Shown here piece after piece: positions 1 to 8,117 of a DNA stretch of 33,835 nucleotides. The number at the start of each line of letters is the position of its first letter. Positions within the stretch are counted from its first letter, which is position 1. The notes under the pieces are model-generated. The model worked only from the letters and a program-made list of their open reading frames with translations, was not told where the DNA came from and did not search any database. Both the position numbers and the translations under genes were made by a program. Source of the DNA: Vibrio splendidus 12E03. Lineage in GTDB: Bacteria; Pseudomonadota; Gammaproteobacteria; Enterobacterales; Vibrionaceae. The stretch lies in assembly GCF_000272105.2 (NCBI RefSeq), contig NZ_AJZD02000119.1, forward strand, positions 1 through 33,835, in the 5' to 3' direction.

Positions 1-61
1 ACTTGGTAACAAGTGTCGTCTACTCGACAGTAGTTTCTTAGCTGCCTATGCGGCAGGACAC
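1..61 (-). CRISPR. Start of a type I-F CRISPR array: first repeat and first spacer (truncated by window edge)
   Basis: A 28-nt I-F-type repeat lies at 34-61 and reads on the minus strand. It contains the hairpin CTGCC-GCATA-GGCAG followed by the 8-nt tail CTAAGAAA, the expected Cas6f stem-loop and 5' handle. Bases from about 3 to 33 are the first spacer. Bases 1-2 (AC) match the end of the next repeat, but the second repeat is outside the window, so spacer length (31-33 nt) is unsettled. The array follows cas6 in the same orientation, which places its leader at 62-189. Only one repeat is visible, so the array call also leans on the neighbouring cas genes. Confidence 0.8.
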
Positions 62-189
62 TGTTAACTATAGTCACTAAGCTGTTAATTCTATTGGTTT
101 TACATTACAAAACCCCAAAATACCCTTTTTATTCTTAGTTCTGTAAGCCCTTGTTTTTAAATCTCTAAAAAAGAGCTTTAGAAAGAAGG
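62..189 (-). promoter_or_regulatory. Leader region between cas6 and the CRISPR array
   Basis: This 128-nt A+T-rich stretch separates the cas6 stop codon from the first repeat and has no open reading frame of note. It contains a small inverted repeat (CTCT-AAAAA-AGAG around 164-176), a CTTA-N6-TAAG inverted repeat (134-147) and two TTAACAG motifs close to the first repeat. A promoter for the array would be expected here, but I cannot name a convincing -35/-10 pair. The array may instead be read through from the cas operon. Confidence 0.5.
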
Positions 190-798
190 TCAAAAACGAA
201 ACTCAGGTACCGTGCCTTTTCTTTCTTGATTGGTGGCTAAACCATAGCTATTAAAGTTTGCTGCAACACGCTCACCGACAAACTCCTTTTGCACAAACAA
301 ATTATAATCTTCCCCTGATGAACCGCTGGAGATTGGTATTCGATGAAAACTATCGATGACACGCTCTTCATTAGTGGCTGGTAACGATGGTTCAACACCA
401 GATAGTTCGGCTCTAGCCATGCTTCGTTTGATCCGACGTTTCTTGGAACCCAGAAAACTTTTCCCGATCGTTTGGTTACGGACAAACCGCACCTCAGCCG
501 CAGTGTCTGGCACCTCACATACACTGGAGATCTCAAATAAACCTTCATTTACCATCACAGAGAAATAGGGCTGAAAAGAGAGTCCAACCATCATCTCTTT
601 ATCTTCGGCAACAAAAGCTATGGTTTGACCAACCGTAGCATCACTCCAGTCGGGAAAGCTCACACCTATTTTATTCATGGCTTGTCGGTTATTAACCATA
701 AACAAATGCATTTGGGATATACACCGGCCTGCCAATAATTCATGGTCGGCTTGTGCTGGTATGTAACGTATTAAGAAGTAGTAACGCTTTGTCATCAT
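190..798 (-). CDS. cas6f: Cas6f (Csy4-type) CRISPR RNA endoribonuclease
   Basis: The protein cuts the array transcript 3' of the repeat hairpin and stays bound to the crRNA as the head of the Cascade complex. The 202-residue length fits Csy4. The N-terminal region resembles Pseudomonas Csy4, including the IGVSFPDW stretch, with a histidine at about residue 31 (QMHLF) at the position of the catalytic His. An arginine/lysine-rich helix (SKKRRIKRSMARAE, near residues 118-131) matches the RNA-binding helix of the family. The serine-rich ISSGSSG segment followed by NLFV aligns with the catalytic-serine region. It is the last gene of the tniQ-cas operon, six bases after cas7, and the array it processes follows directly. 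There are two possible ATG starts, at 798 and 795; an AAGGAAT Shine-Dalgarno element precedes both. Confidence 0.93.
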   Translation of the reverse strand: MMTKRYYFLIRYIPAQADHELLAGRCISQMHLFMVNNRQAMNKIGVSFPDWSDATVGQTIAFVAEDKEMMVGLSFQPYFSVMVNEGLFEISSVCEVPDTAAEVRFVRNQTIGKSFLGSKKRRIKRSMARAELSGVEPSLPATNEERVIDSFHRIPISSGSSGEDYNLFVQKEFVGERVAANFNSYGLATNQERKGTVPEFRF

Positions 799-804
799 TA
801 TTCC

Positions 805-1836
805 TTACTTCGCCTTGGAACAATTGAAGAGGCCGCCTTTGATCAAGACAGACATGATGAAGTGCACATCATTTGGGATGACTTGAGAAGCTGTCATACT
901 TTCAATCCAGCTCTCTGTATTTCTGAGTAGTTGATAGAAGTCATTTCCATGGGACACGTGTCGCCTTGCTATCACGTATTCTCGATCTGCCCCATATTCG
1001 TTCACTCTTAATGGTTTATCTGCGTTTTCATGCCACCAATCGTCAATCGATTGCAACGCGGCTCCAACTTTTTGACCATGAAATGCAACAGTTTCCTTTC
1101 CGTTCAAGAATTCTACGGTAGCTAACTGCTTAGTAGGAACACCATCTTCTCGGCTATCTAAAAACTCTTGGCTTGGGTAAACCTCATCTCCCCAACCAAC
1201 TCCAATTTTAGCTTTGACATCCATATAGAAATATTCGGTTGGGTCAGCCAGAGCTCGCATCAAATAAGCGGTAAGTTTTTCTAGGCATTCTGCTGACGCT
1301 TCATCCCAATGACCATACCAAGAAAGCCTTGTTGCGTTTTCTACAATCAAGGTTTGTGAATCACTAGTGGTCACTTCTATCGACAATTTTCGACACTCTC
1401 TGTTTCTCCAAAGCCAAGTACCAAGCAGAATGTTCTTCGCGTATCGTAGAGCAAGTTCCTGATACCCATTGAGCTCTTTATAAGTATTAGCCAGTAACGA
1501 AAGTTTACTGCGCACTTCATCGTCACTACAGATATCTGGGGTTAGAGAATTTGCTCGAATTCGAAGGGGGAATGCACAGTAGATATCATCTACACCCGGC
1601 TTTACGTAACACTCTTCGATGAACTGAGGATTGGAGTAAGCTAAGTCTTGTGGAGCAACATTCTTTTTTACGAACTGGCCCCCTTTATACGCTTCTGCAT
1701 AACCACCTTTTGGTGCGCGCAGCCTAGTTCTATCAATTTCAAGGGGACACATCTCACCACTTTTGGATAGATAGTAGAAATATGCTTTGCCAGCAGAGAG
1801 TGATCGAACGTAGTTCAGCTGAGTGCAAAGTTCCAT
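805..1836 (-). CDS. cas7f: Cas7f (Csy3-type) Cascade backbone protein
   Basis: Six copies of this subunit are expected to coat the spacer part of the crRNA and form the Cascade backbone that displays the guide to target DNA. The 343-residue length, the N-terminal LNYVRSLSAGKAYFYY segment and the position between cas8/5 and cas6 identify it as a transposon-type I-F Cas7. Family resemblance is strong in the segments LRIRANSLTP and AKIGVGWGDEVYPSQEF. It has no catalytic residues of its own. The gene lies six bases after the end of cas8/5 and six before cas6, so the three are almost certainly co-translated from the tniQ promoter. There is no sign of truncation. Confidence 0.92.
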   Translation of the reverse strand: MELCTQLNYVRSLSAGKAYFYYLSKSGEMCPLEIDRTRLRAPKGGYAEAYKGGQFVKKNVAPQDLAYSNPQFIEECYVKPGVDDIYCAFPLRIRANSLTPDICSDDEVRSKLSLLANTYKELNGYQELALRYAKNILLGTWLWRNRECRKLSIEVTTSDSQTLIVENATRLSWYGHWDEASAECLEKLTAYLMRALADPTEYFYMDVKAKIGVGWGDEVYPSQEFLDSREDGVPTKQLATVEFLNGKETVAFHGQKVGAALQSIDDWWHENADKPLRVNEYGADREYVIARRHVSHGNDFYQLLRNTESWIESMTASQVIPNDVHFIMSVLIKGGLFNCSKAK

Positions 1837-1842
1837 AAACGA

Positions 1843-3930
1843 TTAATCCCTATAGTTTTTTATAAGAATAGTTTCGCTACTGCATTCTATCGACCAAAAG
1901 GCATGGTTTAAAAAGTGATCTCTTCCACTAAAACGCACTTCTATCGGGTTGACTCGCTGAGCAAGCCCTATCGCGTTCTCTGCATAAGCGTGACAACTGG
2001 TGATTGAGTTGCCCCGTTTAGTTGGACGTTCTAACAAATGGTAGCCGATGGAAACTGGCAAGTTATCAGCGTCTTTAGTAATTAAACGTTCTAGCTCATC
2101 AAAATCACTCGGCTGATTTTCTCTTGGGTACAACCATCGCCCGTATGCTGGTAACCCTTTTATGACATGGAAAAGCTCACTCCTGCTGGTAAACGTCTTA
2201 AGCCACTCAACCTGCGTCGAGAGCTGTGGTTGGTATAATGCCCCTCCGGCGAAAGCGACGGGAAGTGCCGTTTTAAGTGCGGACTTAAAATCTGAAATTC
2301 GGCTGTCACTATGGACTCTGATAACTAGGTCTATTTCTAGGTCTGCCAATCGTTCACTACGAATAGTTGGTCGCTTCGCGTTAGAAACCGTTCGTGCTTT
2401 AGCGACTGAGTTGGGTTCGGTAAGCTTGGCCGTCGGTTGAATGTTCTCACTTCGAACATAAAAAGAGAAACTCGAAAACTCAAACGGGGAATCACAATTA
2501 ACTAGCTTGTTAAACTCTCTTTGATACCGGTGCATAAAACCCCAAATAGCCGTCAAAGAAGGAGCACCACACAGATATGGGCTACTCATTGCGACCGCAT
2601 CTTGCACTCTCATTGATGACAAATAGATATACTGCTCACCCGCTACCTTATCTTCATTGCCATTTGGTTTACTAAGTTGTTCAAGTACCCATACAATTTG
2701 GGCTTTGGCGACCTGCATAAGCTTAGGATGATAGGCAAACTTTGCGGCATACCTATTATTCTGAAACGTGAGATGCAAGCGACGGTTAAACTCATTAGCT
2801 AAAGAGCCTAGATCCGATTCTGGTAGCGCCAAAAAGGCTTGAGCTAAAGTGTCATCATGTTCCAATTGCTGTTGATTAGAGTCAGCATCAACGATATCTC
2901 TTAACTCAATTAATGGAAGCATCCACAGGGCTATCTGCTTTCGCAATATCTTACTTCTAACCTTACGAGCGATCTCTCTTTGCTTCTGTGTTTTTGATGG
3001 CTCTGAACCAATTAGATGATTTAACACCTGACAACTTTTAGCGTTAGTTACCTGATAGTCATCAAAGTAGTGGCCACTCTTTTTGCGACTTTCAGTTAAC
3101 GTCCCACCCTGCGCTGGTTTGACGTCTAGCGGGTAGTTTAGAACTTTCATATGCCCACCTAAACTGCCACACAGATTCCCGATACTTGCAGAATTCGGCA
3201 GTGACGAAGACACAAAGCTGAGCTTACTTTCTCGACTTCTCGATCTCACTTCTAACTCTCTTTGGATGGCATGACTGACCACTGGGGTCACCGAAACATA
3301 ATCATCCCCCCATGGAAACCGCAGTTGCTTGCTGTAAGTGCTGACACTGTCAGGAAAACTATTTTCAGGAAGTTGTTCTTCAATTGTATGTTTTAAGCGA
3401 GCAAGTGAATTAGCACCTAAACCAAATTCTTTGAGCAGCTCAACCCAAACAGGGGTTTCTTGCTGAACAAGTGAAAGAAGACTCACGGACTGTGATTGCC
3501 AGCGGAAAGGATTCAATAACCACAATGTATGGCGATACACCGCGGAGTTATGCCCCCACCCCAAGCTTTGCTCTAATACTGAGCTTGAGATAAGCGCCTC
3601 GGTTGTAGCAAGAGGTTGTGCAATTATCCGCTGATCTTTAACTCGGCAGTCTGGAAACTTGAGATTATGAGTGTGGAACCATTTGATTTCATCAAGGGAA
3701 GCTTCTAAGTTCTCAGCCGCTTTTAAATGCCTCTTAGCACGGGCAACATCCAACCAGTCAGAACATCTGTCTGATTGATGGCTTGAACTGAGATTAAGCA
3801 AGATCGTTAACGCTTCTTTTTCAAATCCTTCAACACAGACATCTTTCGTATAAGGCATGAACATCTTCTTTAACGTAATCTGCTTTACTGCCTCGTCTTC
3901 GATTGCTAATAAGTCACTTAATTTCGTCAT
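1843..3930 (-). CDS. cas8f: Cas8/Cas5 fusion, large subunit of I-F3 Cascade
   Basis: This subunit recognises the PAM and holds the 5' end of the crRNA. In I-F3 transposons Cas8 and Cas5 are fused, as here. The N-terminal Cas8 part (about 1-290) includes DALTILLNL-like and FPD segments shared with the Tn6677 protein. An internal, mainly helical insertion (about 300-425) corresponds to the helical bundle that reaches towards TniQ in solved complexes. The C-terminal Cas5-like part starts near 430 and carries SSPYLCGAPSLTAIWGF. There is no Cas3 fusion or HD motif, consistent with binding without cleavage. The preferred start is ATG at 3930 (695 aa), two bases after the tniQ stop. An upstream GTG at 3939 would add three residues and overlap tniQ. 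Confidence 0.92.
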   Translation of the reverse strand: MTKLSDLLAIEDEAVKQITLKKMFMPYTKDVCVEGFEKEALTILLNLSSSHQSDRCSDWLDVARAKRHLKAAENLEASLDEIKWFHTHNLKFPDCRVKDQRIIAQPLATTEALISSSVLEQSLGWGHNSAVYRHTLWLLNPFRWQSQSVSLLSLVQQETPVWVELLKEFGLGANSLARLKHTIEEQLPENSFPDSVSTYSKQLRFPWGDDYVSVTPVVSHAIQRELEVRSRSRESKLSFVSSSLPNSASIGNLCGSLGGHMKVLNYPLDVKPAQGGTLTESRKKSGHYFDDYQVTNAKSCQVLNHLIGSEPSKTQKQREIARKVRSKILRKQIALWMLPLIELRDIVDADSNQQQLEHDDTLAQAFLALPESDLGSLANEFNRRLHLTFQNNRYAAKFAYHPKLMQVAKAQIVWVLEQLSKPNGNEDKVAGEQYIYLSSMRVQDAVAMSSPYLCGAPSLTAIWGFMHRYQREFNKLVNCDSPFEFSSFSFYVRSENIQPTAKLTEPNSVAKARTVSNAKRPTIRSERLADLEIDLVIRVHSDSRISDFKSALKTALPVAFAGGALYQPQLSTQVEWLKTFTSRSELFHVIKGLPAYGRWLYPRENQPSDFDELERLITKDADNLPVSIGYHLLERPTKRGNSITSCHAYAENAIGLAQRVNPIEVRFSGRDHFLNHAFWSIECSSETILIKNYRD

Positions 3931-3932
3931 AA

Positions 3933-5144
3933 TTACCACTCAGGTAGATACACACTTAAACCATCACTTTCAGAGCTCATTCTAGTCAGCTTTGTTTCGA
4001 TGACACTTCGTAAAGTAAACGCCGACTCGTGACTCGCTATCTTTGTATGCATTCGCGGCCTGACAGCGGCTTTAATCTCACCAAATTCATACAACCGATA
4101 CACTTCATCCGTTGTGCCAGAGAGCAATGTAGAAGCTTCTAAGGGGCTGAGCAGTACATCACCGATATTTCCTTTGGCACTTGAGGGCACTGTTGCCACT
4201 AGCTTTGTAAAGTAAGCTAACACCTGAGTAAGTACGATATTGTGACTCAGCTGCCGACTGGGTAACTGACGGCAATCTTTAAGCAGAGCACCAAAGGCTT
4301 CATTGAAAAATACCTTCTTCCAATCTTTGACTCGAACGAGTTCTGCCTTCTCTTTCAAAGCATCGAGGTCTTGCCACAATGACATTGGCCAAGCGCCACA
4401 ATATTCAATGAATGACTCAAGACTGAGGTCATCGATATCACCATAGCGATCTACATACCACAGTAAAAAACCGTAGCGCTCAGAGATGGTCATTTCTGCC
4501 TTCAGCAATCCCAAGGGTTTTGAATCACTTCCTGACAACCAGCGGGCGACCAAGGTCTCAGCGTCTGGAGCACCTTCGACTGGCGAGTTTCGGAGTTCAA
4601 AACCACATTCACATTGGCTAATACTCTCTGTACTTTGGTATTCAAGCCTCGACTTACACTCAGGGCAGTGATGAATCAGCTTACAGCCATGATGTTCACA
4701 AGCTTGGTGAGAGATAAATTGCCACTGCTGATGAATGTAGGGAGCTTCGCCAATACATAGGGGGCAAATAGGCGTGAAGCGCTTACGAAGAAAAGCATAA
4801 GGATAGTCAACACCAAATCTATGAACAGCTTTGTATTGCGGAGAGAATTGAGCTTTTGAATGTGATAACGCTAGGCGCAATACACCAAAGTTATTGAGCT
4901 TTAATTGGTTCTCAAGATGAATAAGAACCCGCACCCGCATTTGGCTTGTGGTTTGAGCGTGGTAGATATTGACTCGGTTGAGCTCTAAGGGGAAAGCACC
5001 AGCAATCGCTCCATGCAGATCCATAGTGTCGAACCAGATATCTTCGGCGAAATGAGAAAATCGCTCGTAGCCTTGTTCTTGCGATAAGCGCAACAAGAAG
5101 CTTTCGAGCGATTCGTCAGGGTAAAGTTGAATGTCCGTTTTCAC
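3933..5144 (-). CDS. tniQ: TniQ, adaptor joining Cascade to the transposase
   Basis: In I-F3 elements a TniQ dimer binds the Cas7/Cas6 end of Cascade and recruits TnsC to the guide-matched site. The 403-residue length fits the short TniQ class rather than long TnsD. The N-terminus has the family signature YPDESLESFLLRL (8-20). Zinc-finger ligands are visible as C127/C130, C149 with H151/H152, C160/C163 and C178/C180. The gene opens the tniQ-cas8/5-cas7-cas6 operon and starts with GTG at 5144. A 27-bp palindrome ends only nine bases upstream of the start, so transcription or ribosome access can be blocked by a repressor there. No second, longer TnsD-type gene is present in the window, so chromosomal targeting is probably also guide-directed. 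Confidence 0.94.
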   Translation of the reverse strand: MKTDIQLYPDESLESFLLRLSQEQGYERFSHFAEDIWFDTMDLHGAIAGAFPLELNRVNIYHAQTTSQMRVRVLIHLENQLKLNNFGVLRLALSHSKAQFSPQYKAVHRFGVDYPYAFLRKRFTPICPLCIGEAPYIHQQWQFISHQACEHHGCKLIHHCPECKSRLEYQSTESISQCECGFELRNSPVEGAPDAETLVARWLSGSDSKPLGLLKAEMTISERYGFLLWYVDRYGDIDDLSLESFIEYCGAWPMSLWQDLDALKEKAELVRVKDWKKVFFNEAFGALLKDCRQLPSRQLSHNIVLTQVLAYFTKLVATVPSSAKGNIGDVLLSPLEASTLLSGTTDEVYRLYEFGEIKAAVRPRMHTKIASHESAFTLRSVIETKLTRMSSESDGLSVYLPEW

Positions 5145-5153
5145 ATGCCACCA

Positions 5154-5180
5154 CTAAAACTTAGAATTTCTAAGTTTTAG
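5154..5180. promoter_or_regulatory. Palindromic operator at the tniQ-cas promoter (putative Xre site O1)
   Basis: A perfect inverted repeat with 13-nt arms (CTAAAACTTAGAA / TTCTAAGTTTTAG) around one central base. Its core, ACTTAG-N5-CTAAGT at 5159-5175, is repeated twice beside xre. It overlaps a weak minus-strand promoter (TTGAAT at 5201-5206, TAATAC at 5180-5185, spacing 15) and stops nine bases short of the tniQ GTG. The arrangement is that of a repressor site covering the transcription start. Binding by the Xre protein encoded at 19227 is inferred from the shared core. Confidence 0.85.
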
Positions 5181-5272
5181 TATTACCGTTAATCCGAATA
5201 ATTCAAATTCTATGGAGCCAAATTGTGAACTTTAATAAACTCTAAAGAGGTAACGTCCTCGTAAGTCAAAAA

Positions 5273-8095
5273 TTACTTATGAAATAATGCGGCCGCAATG
5301 GGAGCAATACTTTCAGGGTGAAGTAACTGATTCGACTTAGCCTTTAACACCTCTGAACTTTTAATTTGGGCAACTTGAAACAAGTCCTTTAAGTCCTGTT
5401 TATTCCTCTCAAAATATGAAATACCGTCATCTTTCAGCCAGTTGCAGAAATCTTGAGTGTTCAATGTAACCTCTTTATCCTGGCTAACTTGGATAGCCAC
5501 TAACTCTTGTCGCTGCCTCAGACCAAGAGAGTTTTGCCACCTTAAATATGAACATATTACAGCACCTTCTAGCAGAGACGACTTGCCAATGGAGGCTGTT
5601 AGTCCACCAAACTCATACGACTTAGCTTTTTTAAGTAAATACTTGAAAATAAAGTTATCGAGATCCATCATCTCGCAATTTCCACGACTCGCATGAAGAG
5701 TACGGTCAAACGTAATCTGCCACCTAGTTCTCCTTACCCCTAAATCCGTTGCAATAGCGTCATTTAGTTTAATTTGCCATATAAGGTTTTTATGGGTCTT
5801 ATCTACAACTTCTATATCCAATAAGTCAAACATTCCTTGCGTAAAAAACATCACATGTTCCGATGTAATATTTAGCTCTTCTTTTACCTCTTTAGGATCA
5901 AACCCTGCGGCATATTCGAATAGCTCACGCTGTTTACTTGCTGAATTTTTGGCTTTTTCTAACGCTTCTTCGATGCGCTCTCTTGTGCGAGTTATACCGT
6001 CGCTTGTAGCTTCTAGCAGTATGTCTCCCACATCGACAAGGTCCGCGACTTCTCCCATTATGTCATCACTCAAACGCTCATTGTATTCCCCACTCAATGA
6101 AGATAAGTCACCTACAACTTGTTCAATTCTTTCGTGCATCAGATCCATTATTTGATCATCCATTGACTCAGGAGAATAAAGGTTAAAAACTACTACACGG
6201 TGTTTTTGACCATAGCGATATAAGCGACCAATGCGTTGTACCAATCTCATGGGGTTCCAAGGCAAATCATAATTAATCATAATATGACACTTGTCTTGAA
6301 GGTTAATACCTTCACCACCGGCTTCCGTTGAAATTAAGAACTGCCCTGCATCTTCAAAGTTTCTGATAGCTTCTCGGCGGACCGGATGTTTCATAGAACC
6401 ATTAATCAAATTCACACAGCCATCGCCATAATGTTCTTCAAGGGCTGTCTTTAGGTAGTCTTGTGTTGAGCGATACTCTGTAAATATCAAGATTTTCTCT
6501 GACTTGTGGTTTGCGAGTATTGATGGGATCAAAACCTCTTTAAATTCCTTCAGTTTGGGATCCGTTATAAGTACTTGTTCACTCTCCGCAATCAGAATAT
6601 TCAGCTGTTCTAGCTCACCGTCAAAGAATTCTTTTCCTTGTGTAGTTTGCAACTGTAGCTCTTCTGCTTCGCCAAAGTAACGTTCATCCTGCACCAATAG
6701 GTCGTCATCAACGCCTACTGATTGAGCCTCTTCAACAAGCCTACGTTTCCTATTGTGTAGTGCTTTATTAATCGCTTTTGCACTGGATGCTGCTAGCTTT
6801 CGGTATACAGTCATAACAAATCCGATTGCATTACCTGTTTGCCCCATCTCACTAGCTGTTTGGTAACCTTTTCTCAGATAGGATTGAAGTGAACAATCAA
6901 AATCTTTCAAGGCTTTGTCGTGCGTAACTCGTATTGCTTTTGTGGTTTTACCTTTAAAGATAAAATTACCTTCTAAATCGGTCACATCCGATTTATTATT
7001 TCTAATAATCATCTCAGACAGAATTTCAGGATTCAGTGCCAATGTCTCAATTTCTTCTTTTCTATCTGGATTTAGTAACATCAATAAGCTTTGAAACTTG
7101 TCAGGTTTGCCCTGGTGAGGGGTAGCACTTAATAGCACCATAGCTTTTGTTTTAGCCCTCAAAAAATTAGCAAGTTGGAATCGATTCGAGGCATCATATT
7201 TCATCCCATACTGTCTTCGACTAAGGCGATGAGCTTCGTCAAAAATAACAAGATCCCAAGGCTCTGCACGCAATAACTTTTCTAAATGATGCTCTTCTTT
7301 GAACCTATCAATTGAACCTATCACGTGTTTGTACATACCCCATTCTCGCCCTTCATCGATATTGAAGTTCTCGCCATATATTCGGAATTCGCTCAAGCCA
7401 AATTTATTATGGAGTTCTTCTTTCCACTGAGAAGTCAATCCTGCTGGTGTAACTAATAGGACACGCTCAGCTTGTCCTCTTTGCTCTAGAGCCTTTAGTA
7501 ACATTCCCGTTTCTATAGTTTTGCCTAGACCAACATCATCGGCAATCATCCAATTGAGGTGACCAGAAGCTAGGATATGGTGAACCAAATGTACTTGATG
7601 CGGCAAAGGATCAATGTCTAACCGTGATAACGACCCTGTATTTTCATTCCAATTCTCAATAGCGTGCGCGAGGACTTTTAACTTAAATCTTACCGGTGTA
7701 ATTAAGTCACCAAAGTCATTAGTACAAAACCGATGTTCTACACCTTTAATCCAAGACAGCCGCTCAAATGGCAACCAGCGAGTAATTGACGATTCAGAAA
7801 AATTAACTAGAACCTGATGGAAGCCCGCAATTTCTTTTATTTTGAGTACAATCCCTTCTTCTAGACATGACTCTACTTTAGACGCAGGAACATGCTGCAC
7901 CTCCATACCTACCATAAAACCAGAACCTACAGATGAAGCTGAAACGAGTGTCTGACCATACTCACGATTTTGCCAACCAACCTTTAATGTAACTCCGTCA
8001 ATATTATCCAAAACTTGGCGCACAAGACCGCGACCAAACTTTTCGTGTAACACCCAGCAACCTCTGACGGGCTTGAGCCTCTTTTGAACATGCAT
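5273..8095 (-). CDS. SNF2-family (RapA/HepA-like) DNA translocase, probable defence cargo
   Basis: This is an ATP-dependent SF2 translocase of 940 residues. The N-terminal 130 residues look like a Tudor/SH3-type region as in RapA-related proteins. The helicase motifs follow in order: DDVGLGKT Walker A (186-193), DEAH (286-289), SAT (323-325), ILIFTEYRS (about 535), GEGINLQ (594-600) and QRIGRLYRYGQ (620-630). The C-terminal 250 residues match no domain I recognise. There is no nuclease motif and no HD domain, so it is not Cas3. It is the second gene of a minus-strand pair, 22 bases after the TPR gene, with a good GAGG Shine-Dalgarno element. DISARM DrmD is a distant relative in architecture, but no drmA, drmB or drmC is nearby. 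An anti-phage role is inferred from cargo context only. Confidence 0.8.
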   Translation of the reverse strand: MHVQKRLKPVRGCWVLHEKFGRGLVRQVLDNIDGVTLKVGWQNREYGQTLVSASSVGSGFMVGMEVQHVPASKVESCLEEGIVLKIKEIAGFHQVLVNFSESSITRWLPFERLSWIKGVEHRFCTNDFGDLITPVRFKLKVLAHAIENWNENTGSLSRLDIDPLPHQVHLVHHILASGHLNWMIADDVGLGKTIETGMLLKALEQRGQAERVLLVTPAGLTSQWKEELHNKFGLSEFRIYGENFNIDEGREWGMYKHVIGSIDRFKEEHHLEKLLRAEPWDLVIFDEAHRLSRRQYGMKYDASNRFQLANFLRAKTKAMVLLSATPHQGKPDKFQSLLMLLNPDRKEEIETLALNPEILSEMIIRNNKSDVTDLEGNFIFKGKTTKAIRVTHDKALKDFDCSLQSYLRKGYQTASEMGQTGNAIGFVMTVYRKLAASSAKAINKALHNRKRRLVEEAQSVGVDDDLLVQDERYFGEAEELQLQTTQGKEFFDGELEQLNILIAESEQVLITDPKLKEFKEVLIPSILANHKSEKILIFTEYRSTQDYLKTALEEHYGDGCVNLINGSMKHPVRREAIRNFEDAGQFLISTEAGGEGINLQDKCHIMINYDLPWNPMRLVQRIGRLYRYGQKHRVVVFNLYSPESMDDQIMDLMHERIEQVVGDLSSLSGEYNERLSDDIMGEVADLVDVGDILLEATSDGITRTRERIEEALEKAKNSASKQRELFEYAAGFDPKEVKEELNITSEHVMFFTQGMFDLLDIEVVDKTHKNLIWQIKLNDAIATDLGVRRTRWQITFDRTLHASRGNCEMMDLDNFIFKYLLKKAKSYEFGGLTASIGKSSLLEGAVICSYLRWQNSLGLRQRQELVAIQVSQDKEVTLNTQDFCNWLKDDGISYFERNKQDLKDLFQVAQIKSSEVLKAKSNQLLHPESIAPIAAALFHK

Positions 8096-8117
8096 GGTCT
8101 TTTCCTCTTAGCTCTAT

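Noticed and set aside
1..33. The first spacer as the ffs-targeting guide
   Set aside because: Read in crRNA sense it shares only a 6-base ACTTGT with ffs and no extended match, so it is not the attachment guide.
62..148. Additional Xre operators in the CRISPR leader (CTTA-N6-TAAG at 134-147; CTAAGC at 77-82)
   Set aside because: Spacing is one base short and only one half-site matches well in each case; neither meets the ACTTAG-N5-CTAAGT rule held exactly by the other three.
5273..8095. The SNF2 helicase (or the 460-aa helicase) as a Cas3
   Set aside because: Neither has an HD nuclease domain, and I-F3 systems lack Cas3. Motif VI QRIGRLYRYGQ is of the SNF2/RapA kind.
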